Below are positions 15,559 through 22,476 of a stretch of 26,919 nucleotides of DNA, piece after piece. The DNA comes from PALSA-607 sp036510735 (GTDB lineage Bacteria > Actinomycetota > Actinomycetes > Acidothermales > Acidothermaceae), in contig DATCDK010000267.1 in assembly GCA_036510735.1 (NCBI GenBank), positions 1 through 26,919 of the forward strand, written 5' to 3'. The translations under genes and the position numbers were made by a program. Each line of letters begins with the position of its first letter. Position 1 is the stretch's first letter. The notes below the pieces were generated by a model, which was not told the DNA's origin, did no database searches, and saw nothing but the letters and a program-made list of their open reading frames with translations.

Positions 15559-15930
15559 GTGGCCAGTGATCCCGAAGAGTTGCTGCGCTCGATCGAACGC
15601 ACTCGCGAGGAACTCGCAAACACGGTCGACACGATCGCCGGCCGCCTCGACCCGAAGCGCGTCGCAAAGCGCGGGGTCGACGCGATGCGCGACGGCGTCA
15701 CCACGGTGATCGATGGTGCTCGGGTGAAGCTGCATCTAGGGCCAGAGCAAGGCGCGGCCCCCACCGCGGCGCAGTTACCACAACCAGCGTCAAACGGGTC
15801 GGGTGCGGCGCAGGCTCGATTCGCGCAGATCGCGCCGGTGGTCAAGCGCGTGCCCAAGCCGGCAGCCGGCGGGATGGCGGCGCTGCTCGCACTGGCGGCG
15901 ATCATGGCCGTGCGCCGAGCCCGCCGATAA
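15559..15930 (+). CDS. DUF3618 domain-containing protein
   Basis: A 123-aa actinobacterial protein. The N-terminal DUF3618 segment (residues 2-45) reads DPEELLRSIERTREELANTV and continues into DTIAGRLDPKRV, a heptad-rich amphipathic helix. A Pro/Ala linker and a C-terminal hydrophobic helix GGMAALLALAAIMAV with a basic end RRARR follow, suggesting a single-pass membrane anchor. GTG 15559 is chosen, with GAGGAG 8 nt upstream, over the longer frame from 15481 that overlaps the dehydrogenase. It follows the dehydrogenase by 37 nt and may be co-transcribed. Function unknown; such proteins often accompany phage-holin-like envelope proteins. Confidence 0.82.
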   Translation: MASDPEELLRSIERTREELANTVDTIAGRLDPKRVAKRGVDAMRDGVTTVIDGARVKLHLGPEQGAAPTAAQLPQPASNGSGAAQARFAQIAPVVKRVPKPAAGGMAALLALAAIMAVRRARR

Positions 15931-15939
15931 GTCTGGCTT

Positions 15940-17007
15940 TTACGACGCGGACGGCACCAAGACGAGCGCCTGGGCGATGGCTTTGGCTACCGGCGTACTG
16001 ACGGCCGTCGTGCCGCCGAACAGCCACGCGGACTGCACGGTGTTGGAGTAGCGGTCGAAGTAGCTCTGCATCGAAGCGGGCAGCGGCACGTTACTGGGCA
16101 CCAAGAGCATGGGCGCGCCGTCGATGCCCGCCAGCGCGCCACCGGATAGCGCGTCGGGGAAGGCGACGCCACTCGCGATCGCCACGATCGACGGCGACGC
16201 GAACAGCTGGTTCGCGACCAGGATCGATGTCGCGTACCGGTCGGCACCGACCAAGGGCTGCGCGGCAGGGTCGGCAGCGGCGGCCGGGCCGCCAATCGCA
16301 TAGCGGACGTCCTTCGGGTGGGTCGCGAGGTACTGCGCGGTCTCGGGTGCCTGGACGTGACCGGCGGTCAGCAGGATCACTCCGTGGCTGAGCGCGGCGG
16401 CCGGACCAGCGGAGAGACCGTCAGGAAAGTTCGTGCCGTCAACCTCGAACACGGTCGGAGGGTCGCCGAGGATGTTCGCAATCTTGACCGCGGTGTCATA
16501 CCGGTCGATGCCATCGACCCGCACCGGGTTGTAGCCGAGGGCCTGGAGGCTGGTGCCGACGTTCGCGGAGATGGCATCGGTTCCGCCGAGTAAGTAGACC
16601 GTGTGGCCGACAGCAAGAACACGCTGAATTTCGAGCCGCACCGCGTCGGTGAGTCCCGCGCTCGGGGTGAGCAGCAACGGGCCCTGGAAGCGGGCGGCGA
16701 GCGGCCCACCCGCGAGCTCGTCCGCGAAATCGTCCGCGCGCGCGAGCACGACGGCAGTCGCCGAAAGCTTGTTCGGGAAGCCGACCTCGGAGATCCGAAC
16801 CGACGTGGCGATGCGATCGGCGCCGGCGACGCGGGTCAGCGTGCCTTGTCCGGTCGTGGGTGAAGGTGTCGGGGCCGGCGCGGCAACAGGAGCCGCTGCG
16901 CCGGAGGACTGTTCTGCGGCCATGACCGATCCGGGCGCGATGGGCAGCCCGATCGCCACGGAAGCCAGCGCCGCAAGCGTCGCTGCGACCGCACCGACCA
17001 CTCGCAT
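15940..17007 (-). CDS. Secreted cell wall-binding repeat (CWB2) protein
   Basis: A 355-aa exported protein anchored non-covalently in the cell envelope. A Sec signal peptide (MRVVGAVAATLAALASVAIG; cleavage probably after VMA, residue 30) is followed by an Ala/Pro linker. Three CWB2 repeats follow, beginning at RVAGADRIATSV (59), RVDGIDRYDTAV (163) and LVGADRYATSI (252). Each has the FPDAL/FPDGLS-type turn, a PLLLTP or ILLT strand and a YLLGGT or WLFGGT end. No second, catalytic domain is present, so the protein is almost only binding module. AGGGGGA lies 9 nt before the ATG. It ends 9 nt from the convergent DUF3618 stop. The role is unknown beyond wall binding. Confidence 0.88.
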   Translation of the reverse strand: MRVVGAVAATLAALASVAIGLPIAPGSVMAAEQSSGAAAPVAAPAPTPSPTTGQGTLTRVAGADRIATSVRISEVGFPNKLSATAVVLARADDFADELAGGPLAARFQGPLLLTPSAGLTDAVRLEIQRVLAVGHTVYLLGGTDAISANVGTSLQALGYNPVRVDGIDRYDTAVKIANILGDPPTVFEVDGTNFPDGLSAGPAAALSHGVILLTAGHVQAPETAQYLATHPKDVRYAIGGPAAAADPAAQPLVGADRYATSILVANQLFASPSIVAIASGVAFPDALSGGALAGIDGAPMLLVPSNVPLPASMQSYFDRYSNTVQSAWLFGGTTAVSTPVAKAIAQALVLVPSAS

Positions 17008-17135
17008 CGCGGTATCCCCCTGGAAATCGGCTACGTCTGTTCCGGTACGCGGATCACCGAGAAACGCCGACGATCCCTGGGCGGAACCCTAACCGACAGG
17101 CGCGAACCAGGCGATGTAGGTGGCCGCGGTCAGGC

Positions 17136-18278
17136 TCAGAACTCGCGGCTTGCTCCCGATGACGCACGCGGCGACCAGATCTGTGGCGCCGTGAAGCCGT
17201 TCCGCTCGAATGCAGCCTCGACCGCCCGGCTGACCTCGTCGAGGCTCGCCGCGTGGATGAGTGCAATCGCGCTCCCACCGAAGCCGCCGCCGGTCATCCG
17301 CGCGCCGAGCGCCCCGGCGTCAATGGCCGCGTCGACAGCCGTGTCGAGCTCAGCCACGCTGATCTCGAAGTCGTCGCGCATCGATCGATGGGATTGGGTA
17401 AGGATCGGCCCGACCTCACGTAGTGCACCGCTGGCCAGGAGGTCGACCATGGTCAGCACGCGCTCGTTTTCGGTGATGATGTGCCGCGCGCGCCGCCGCA
17501 GGACATCGCCGTCGAGTTGGGCAAGTGCCGACTCGAGCGCCGACCCGGGAATGTCCCGCAGGTAGGGCACCCCAAGCTGTCGTGCCGCCTCCTCGCACGC
17601 CCTGCGTCGCTCGGCGTATCCGCCGCCCGCGTGGGCGTGGTGGGCTCGGGTGTCGATGACCAGCATCGCGAGTCCCTCATCGTGCGGTGCGAACGGCTCT
17701 TGTTCCCTGACGTCGTCGCGCACATCGAAGAAGAGCGCGTGATCGGCTTCGCACACGCACGCAGCCATCTGGTCCATCAGCCCGCACGGAACGCCAACGA
17801 AGTTGTTCTCCGCGTACTGCGCGATCCGCGCCAGTTCGGCCCGAGGAATGTCGATCTCGTAGAGCTCCGCAGCGGCAAGGCCGACAGCACATTCGATTGC
17901 GGCGGACGACGACAAGCCGGCGCCGCTTGGCACCTGACCGTCGAGCACGATGTCGAGACCGCCGACGCGGTGCCCGGCACCTCGCAACGCCCACAGAACA
18001 CCAAGTGCGTAGCTGGCCCACCCGCTTGCGTCATCGGGGTTCAGCTCGTCGAGAGCGAACTCGATGAGCTCCCCGGGCCGCTGAAGCGACTGCACTGAAA
18101 CGCGGTCGTCATCGCGACGCGTCACCGCCGCATGCGTACGCAGGTTGATCGCGAACGGGAGGACGTAGCCGCCGTTGTAGTCGGTGTGCTCGCCCATGAG
18201 GTTGACCCGGCCGGGCGCGGACCAAACTCCGGTCGGCGGCCGGTCGAAGGTCTTCGCGAACAGATCGGCAGCGGTCAT
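17136..18278 (-). CDS. galK: Galactokinase GalK
   Basis: GHMP kinase that phosphorylates alpha-D-galactose to galactose-1-phosphate, the first Leloir step. The 380-aa length is typical. The galactokinase signature GRVNLMGEHTDYNGGYVLP is at about 23-41. The GHMP ATP loop VPSGAGLSSSAAIE is at 117-129, the catalytic base is Asp169 (CGLMDQMA), and the C-terminal motif is TGGGFGGSAIAL. The frame runs upstream to 18518, but ATG 18278 overlaps the galE stop as ATGA and matches the family start. It is the last gene of the galTEK operon. No internal defect is seen. Confidence 0.95.
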   Translation of the reverse strand: MTAADLFAKTFDRPPTGVWSAPGRVNLMGEHTDYNGGYVLPFAINLRTHAAVTRRDDDRVSVQSLQRPGELIEFALDELNPDDASGWASYALGVLWALRGAGHRVGGLDIVLDGQVPSGAGLSSSAAIECAVGLAAAELYEIDIPRAELARIAQYAENNFVGVPCGLMDQMAACVCEADHALFFDVRDDVREQEPFAPHDEGLAMLVIDTRAHHAHAGGGYAERRRACEEAARQLGVPYLRDIPGSALESALAQLDGDVLRRRARHIITENERVLTMVDLLASGALREVGPILTQSHRSMRDDFEISVAELDTAVDAAIDAGALGARMTGGGFGGSAIALIHAASLDEVSRAVEAAFERNGFTAPQIWSPRASSGASREF

Positions 18279-19243
18279 GAGCGCGCCGCTTTCTTGATGC
18301 TGAGGTGGAAATCCCAGGCGTCGGAGACGATCTGGGTGAGGTCGGCGGTCGGCGTCCAGCCGAGTTGGGTAGCCGCGAGGTCGTGCGACGCGACGAGCTG
18401 CGCAGGGTCGCCGGCCCGCCGTGCCGTCTCGCGTATCGCTACATCGCGACCGGTCACGGCCTGCACAGTCTCGACGACTTCGCGAACCGAGAACCCGCCA
18501 CCGTTGCCGAGGTTGCAAACTAGGTGGGTGCCCTCACGTGCTGCATGTAGGGCGAGCACATGTGCTTGGGCGAGATCTTCGACGTGAACGTAGTCGCGAA
18601 TGCAGGTGCCGTCGGGAGTCGGCCAGTCGGTGCCGTACACATCGAGCACAGGGCGCAGGCCATCGGCGACGTCGAGTGCGATTGGAATCAGGTGCGTCTC
18701 GGTTGCATGTCGTTCGCCCGCGCCGCGCGCTGCTCCGGCGACGTTGAAGTACCGCAAGCTAACAGCGCCAAGCCCATGTGCCACTGCCTCGTCGCGAATC
18801 ATGAGATCGACAGCCAGCTTCGTCGCGCCATAGGCGTTCGTCGGCCGGGTGCGTGCGGTCTCACGGATCGGGATCTCGTCGGGCTCGCCGTAAACCGCTG
18901 CTGTAGAAGAAAAGACGAATCGCGGGACGCCGTGCGCGGTGACCGCATCGAGGAGGTCGCGGCTGCCGCCCACGTTGTTGCGCCAGTACCGCGACGGTTC
19001 GACCATCGACTCGCCGACCAGCGACTTCGCCGCGAAGTGAAGAACGCCGTCGTAGCGTGCGCGTGCGAGGACGTCGTGAGCGTGGCTGAGGTCGGTCTCG
19101 ACAAACTCGGCGCCGTCGGCAACGGCATCGGCATGTCCGGTCGACAGATCGTCGAGAACCGTGACCTCGTGCCCTTCATCGAGCAGCAGCCTGCTGACGA
19201 CGCTTCCGATGTAGCCTGCGCCGCCGGTGACGAGCAGCTTCAC
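18275..19243 (-). CDS. galE: UDP-glucose 4-epimerase GalE
   Basis: Interconverts UDP-galactose and UDP-glucose, regenerating UDP-glucose for GalT and feeding envelope polysaccharides. The 322-aa SDR-family protein has the NAD motif TGGAGYIGS at 6-14. The catalytic Ser/Thr lies in FSSTAAVYG (111-119) and Tyr138-Lys142 form the YGATK motif. Other marks are SLRYFNVAGA, the IRDYVHVEDLA block and NLGNGGGFSV. The start is GTG 19243, overlapping the galT stop by 4 nt (GTGA). The longer open frame upstream is a shadow of galT. Confidence 0.95.
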   Translation of the reverse strand: MKLLVTGGAGYIGSVVSRLLLDEGHEVTVLDDLSTGHADAVADGAEFVETDLSHAHDVLARARYDGVLHFAAKSLVGESMVEPSRYWRNNVGGSRDLLDAVTAHGVPRFVFSSTAAVYGEPDEIPIRETARTRPTNAYGATKLAVDLMIRDEAVAHGLGAVSLRYFNVAGAARGAGERHATETHLIPIALDVADGLRPVLDVYGTDWPTPDGTCIRDYVHVEDLAQAHVLALHAAREGTHLVCNLGNGGGFSVREVVETVQAVTGRDVAIRETARRAGDPAQLVASHDLAATQLGWTPTADLTQIVSDAWDFHLSIKKAARS

Positions 19244-20490
19244 CGAAGGTGGCCGTACTGGGCCGCGTTGTACTGGGCCGCGTTGTACTGGGCGCCGCCA
19301 TACTCCGCGGCGTCCGCTATGAGGTCTGCGATGTCCGGTGTCACGGAGCGCAGCAGTTTGGCCGCCTCCTCGGGCAGTACGTCGTTCACGAAGGCCCCCA
19401 TGGCCGACTCCGAGCCCGCGAGGTACTTCAGCTTCCCCGGGGCTCTCCTGATCGAGAACACCTCGAGGTGAAGATACGCGAGGTCGCGGTCGACTCTGAC
19501 CGGTGCCTGGTGCCAGGCGGCGATATAGGGCAGCGAGTCGTCGTAGACGGCTTCCATGCGCCGCAGGACCTCGAGATAGACGCGGCTCAGGTCGGCACGT
19601 TCGTCTTCGGTGAGGGACGGGAGATCGGGTACCTGGCGGTTCGGGTAGAGATGGACTTCGAGCGGCCACCGTGCCGCGAACGGAACGAAGGCGGTCCAGC
19701 ACGAGGACTGCACCACGACGCGCTCGCCGGACTGCGTCTCGGCGGTGACGACGTCGGCGAACAGGTTGCGCCCGGTCGCGTCGGCATGGGCACGCGCACT
19801 GGCCAGCATCTGCTTGGTCCGGGGCGTGACGTAGGGGTAGCCGTAAATCTGCCCGTGCGGGTGGCTGAGCGTGACCCCTATTTCTTCGCCGCGGTTCTCG
19901 AAGCAGAAGACCTGCTCGATCTTGGGGTTCTGCGAAAGCTCCTCTGTGCGGTCGACCCATGCGTCGATGACCGTGCGTACCCGGGCTGGCGTCAGCGAGG
20001 AGAACGCGGCGTCGTGGTCAGAGGTGAAGCAGACAACCTCGCAGCGACCGAAGCCGGGCTCCGTCGTGAACATCCCGTCGTCGTTGTTAGCCCCGCTGTG
20101 ATCGACCTCGTCGATGACCCACGACCCCAGCGAGAACGAGGGGAACCGATTCTCGAACACCACGACGTCGTAGTCGGTTGCCGGGATCTCGGACAGGTGG
20201 GTCGCGTTCGAAGGGCACAACGGGCACTCACTATCGGGCGGCAGATAGGTGCGGGTCTGCCGATGCCCGGCAATCGCCACCCACTCGTCGAGGATCCGGT
20301 CAAGCCGCAGCGTCGACGAGGGATGCGACGTCGGCAGTACCCGGCGGTCGACGATCTTCGTGCGGTCGGCGTGGTTGGCCGGCTCGTCGAAATAGATCAA
20401 CTCACGGCCGTCGGCTAACAAGGTGTTGGTCTTGTGAGCAGCGCCGCGCGCGGCGCCGGCAGCAGAGCCGTGACCAGGCAGTGCACTCAC
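19240..20490 (-). CDS. galT: Galactose-1-phosphate uridylyltransferase GalT
   Basis: Transfers UMP from UDP-glucose to galactose-1-phosphate. The HIT-superfamily protein has zinc cysteines in ECPLCP (89, 92 with the GTG start). Further marks are the FENRFPSFS block, CFENRGEEIGVTLSHPHGQIYGYP with catalytic His212 in His-Pro-His, and the C-terminal AWHQAPV and LHLEVFS strands. GTG 20490 gives 416 aa. A longer TTG start at 20604 is possible, and neither has a well-spaced ribosome site; family homology begins at about residue 20 (KTNTLLADGRELIYFD). The extreme C-terminus is unusual, with repeats of AAQYN encoded by a 15-bp DNA tandem repeat. First gene of galTEK. Confidence 0.92.
   Translation of the reverse strand: MSALPGHGSAAGAARGAAHKTNTLLADGRELIYFDEPANHADRTKIVDRRVLPTSHPSSTLRLDRILDEWVAIAGHRQTRTYLPPDSECPLCPSNATHLSEIPATDYDVVVFENRFPSFSLGSWVIDEVDHSGANNDDGMFTTEPGFGRCEVVCFTSDHDAAFSSLTPARVRTVIDAWVDRTEELSQNPKIEQVFCFENRGEEIGVTLSHPHGQIYGYPYVTPRTKQMLASARAHADATGRNLFADVVTAETQSGERVVVQSSCWTAFVPFAARWPLEVHLYPNRQVPDLPSLTEDERADLSRVYLEVLRRMEAVYDDSLPYIAAWHQAPVRVDRDLAYLHLEVFSIRRAPGKLKYLAGSESAMGAFVNDVLPEEAAKLLRSVTPDIADLIADAAEYGGAQYNAAQYNAAQYGHLR
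19255..19293. repeat. 15-bp tandem repeat in the galT 3' end
   Basis: GTACTGGGCCGCGTT occurs twice head to tail (19255-19269, 19270-19284), plus a 9-bp partial third copy (19285-19293). On the minus strand it encodes AQYNAAQYNAAQYG at the end of GalT, just before the overlapping galE start. The 15-bp period keeps frame, so copy number could vary without disrupting the operon. Confidence 0.85.
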
Positions 20491-20716
20491 CGGGCTGCGT
20501 CCCGTGCCTCCGCAACCACCAGCTGCCTGCCTTTCGTGGTCGGACGCAACGACGAGCCAAGGTCGGGCCCGAGGCTGGCACAGGAAACCTGTTGAAGTCA
20601 ACAAGAACGATAGCGCAGGTTGTTCGGACTCGTTTGGCTCTGATGATTAGCGGATGGCTAGCGGCCGCTCAGCGGCGCCGGGGTGCCTGGGCCGCCGGTG
20701 TGTACCCTCCGTCGCT
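20491..20716. promoter_or_regulatory. galT-galM divergent intergenic region
   Basis: A 226-bp region between two divergent starts. It contains the palindrome TGTTGA-AG-TCAACA (listed separately). On the minus strand a TATCGT -10-like hexamer lies just upstream of the palindrome, so the galTEK transcript would start within it. On the plus strand TACCCT (20703-20708) lies 8 nt before the galM ATG, fitting a leaderless start. A GGAGG (20511-20507) sits 16 nt before the chosen galT GTG, too far for a normal ribosome site. Confidence 0.4.
20590..20603. promoter_or_regulatory. Palindromic candidate operator upstream of galT
   Basis: TGTTGA-AG-TCAACA is a perfect 14-bp palindrome 100 bp upstream of the galT GTG. 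Its core TTGAAGTC reappears in the intergenic region between the GH42 gene and the sugar ABC operon. The DeoR-family protein encoded in the same locus is the obvious candidate ligand (inference). Confidence 0.5.
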
Positions 20717-21640
20717 ATGTACCCTGGGCGCGTGGTGCCCAGCGGCGTTCAGCATCGCATTGCTCATGGCAACCAGCGGGCGACCGTCGTCGAGGTCGGT
20801 GCGGCGGTGCGCGAATACCGCGACGGCGACCGCGAGATCTTCCAGTCCTATCCAGAACACGACGTCTCCTGGGCGTACCACGGCGCCGTGCTCCTACCCT
20901 GGCCGAATCGGCTGCGCGACGGCAGCTATGAGTTCGACGGCGTGTCACAGCAGGTCGCGCTCACCGAGCCGAGCAACCACAACGCCCTGCACGGCCTTGC
21001 CGCCTGGTTGCCGTGGACGCTGGTCGAGCACGCGCCGACGTTCGTCACGTTGAGTTGCCGACTCTTGCCCAGCCCCGGCTATCCGTTCCAACTCGACACG
21101 GTGGTGGTCTACGAGTTGCGCGATGAGGGCCTCGTCGTCACAACGACCTCGACCAACGGCGGCGACCAGGCGTGTCCTTACGCACTCGGCTTTCACCCCT
21201 ATGTGTCTGCGGGGCCAGGCGGAACTATCGACGACTGCAGGCTCCACATGGACGCGTCGCGCAGGCTTCTCGTCGATGACCGATTGATACCCGTGGGCCA
21301 TGAGCCCGTCGAGGGCACCGCGTACGACTTCCGCGGCGACCAACCACTTGCGGGCCGCGTCCTTGACACGGGCTTTACCGACGTCATCGCTGATGCGGCA
21401 GGGCAGTCGAAGGTTTCCGTCACCGGCCCGGACAATCACACCGTCGAGGTGTGGGCGGATGCCCACTTCGGGTTCTGGCAGGTCTACACGGGCGAGGACC
21501 TCCCGGTACCGCTGCGCCGCCGCAGCCTCGCGGTTGAGCCGATGACCGCAGCGCCCAACGCGTTCCAGACCGGTTGGGGCTTGCAGCGCCTCGAGCCGGG
21601 GGAGTCCGTGACGTCGCGCTGGGGTGCCCGCCTGCGTTAG
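20717..21640 (+). CDS. Aldose 1-epimerase (galactose mutarotase)
   Basis: Interconverts beta- and alpha-anomers of aldoses; beta-galactosidase releases beta-galactose while galactokinase needs alpha. The 307-aa GalM-family protein shows LLPWPNRLRDGSYEF (Asn64/Arg65), NALHGL with His92, GFHPY with catalytic acid His160, and Glu274 in LAVEPMTAAPNAF as catalytic base. ATG 20717 is chosen because homology begins soon after. No Shine-Dalgarno is seen, but a TACCCT -10-like element 8 nt upstream suggests a leaderless mRNA. It is divergent from galTEK and convergent with the DeoR gene, 11 nt between stops. A related hexose-phosphate epimerase role is less likely in this setting. Confidence 0.9.
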   Translation: MYPGRVVPSGVQHRIAHGNQRATVVEVGAAVREYRDGDREIFQSYPEHDVSWAYHGAVLLPWPNRLRDGSYEFDGVSQQVALTEPSNHNALHGLAAWLPWTLVEHAPTFVTLSCRLLPSPGYPFQLDTVVVYELRDEGLVVTTTSTNGGDQACPYALGFHPYVSAGPGGTIDDCRLHMDASRRLLVDDRLIPVGHEPVEGTAYDFRGDQPLAGRVLDTGFTDVIADAAGQSKVSVTGPDNHTVEVWADAHFGFWQVYTGEDLPVPLRRRSLAVEPMTAAPNAFQTGWGLQRLEPGESVTSRWGARLR

Positions 21641-21663
21641 ATCTGGCGAGCCTAGATCTGGCG
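21638..21663. repeat. Short direct repeat carrying both convergent stop codons
   Basis: TAGATCTGGCG is repeated at 21638-21648 and 21653-21663, a 15-bp period. The first copy contains the galM TAG. The second, read on the other strand, contains the DeoR-gene TAG. It looks like a small tandem duplication at the junction of two genes. Confidence 0.7.
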
Positions 21664-22476
21664 GACGGCGGCGAGTCCGCCGGCTTCGCTGTCCGGCCCA
21701 GTGCCGGCGACGATCACGCGGTCGATGTGCTCCGACGCCGTCGTGCGCGCATCGTCGGACAAGCCGGGATCGGTGATCAACACGTCGGCTTCGTCGAGAT
21801 CGGCAAACGAACTCAAGCCCACGGTGCCCCACTTCGTGTGGTCGGCTAGCAGCACGACCTGACGTGCACCGCGAATAAACGCCCGGTTGGTCTCTGACTC
21901 GGCGAGGTTGGGGGTGGTGAGTCCGGCGTGCGGATCCATTCCGTGGCAGCCCAGGAAAAAGATGTCGAAGTGCAGCGATCGGATGGCGAGGTCGGCGACC
22001 GGACCGACCAGCGCGTCGGACGGCGTGCGGATCCCACCGGTGAGGATCACCGTCGGCGCGCCCGGCGCTTGTTGCAGCACATCGATGACCCGGATCGAGT
22101 TGGTCACGATCGTGAGGTCACGAACATGGGTGATGCGTTGGGCGAGCGCGAACGTCGTGGTGCCGCCCGAGAGCGCGATCGCCGTGCCAGGGCGAACCAA
22201 TCGCGCGGCCGCCGCAGCGATGGCTTCCTTCTCCGAGAGTTCGCGGGACGACTTGGCCACGAACCCGGGCTCGTCCATGCTCGGAGCCGACGCGACGGTC
22301 GCGCCGCCGTGCACTTTCTCGATCAGGTTGTGGCGGGCCAAGACGTCGAGGTCGCGTCGCACCGTCATGTCCGAAACCCCGAGGAGTTCGGTCAGCTCGC
22401 TGACGCGCACCCCGCCTGAGCGCCTGACGTGCTCGAGGATCATCGACTGCCGTTGCTTGGCGAGCACCGCGCTCAC
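21652..22476 (-). CDS. DeoR-family transcriptional regulator
   Basis: Sugar-phosphate-responsive repressor, 274 aa. An N-terminal DeoR winged HTH (residues about 5-57: QRQSMILEHVRR, VRVSELTELLGVSDMTVRRDL) is followed by the DeoR sensor domain. That domain has GGTTTFALAQ, IVTNSIRV, LTGGI, FLGCHGMD and LLADHTKWG, which resemble the phosphosugar-binding loops of the family. The start is GTG 22476, overlapping the GH42 stop by 4 nt (GTGA); a second GTG at 22467 is possible. The longer upstream frame overlaps the GH42 gene and is rejected. Its coupling to the beta-galactosidase gene points to control of this galactoside locus. Ligand unknown; galactose-1-phosphate or another hexose phosphate is plausible. 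Confidence 0.92.
   Translation of the reverse strand: MSAVLAKQRQSMILEHVRRSGGVRVSELTELLGVSDMTVRRDLDVLARHNLIEKVHGGATVASAPSMDEPGFVAKSSRELSEKEAIAAAAARLVRPGTAIALSGGTTTFALAQRITHVRDLTIVTNSIRVIDVLQQAPGAPTVILTGGIRTPSDALVGPVADLAIRSLHFDIFFLGCHGMDPHAGLTTPNLAESETNRAFIRGARQVVLLADHTKWGTVGLSSFADLDEADVLITDPGLSDDARTTASEHIDRVIVAGTGPDSEAGGLAAVRQI

Noticed and set aside
18279..18518. 80-residue upstream extension of the galK frame
   Set aside because: It overlaps galE in another frame and is Arg-rich. ATG 18278 forms the ATGA junction.
19249..20418. 389-codon plus-strand frame opposite galT
   Set aside because: Fully antisense to galT, which has its zinc and HPH motifs intact.
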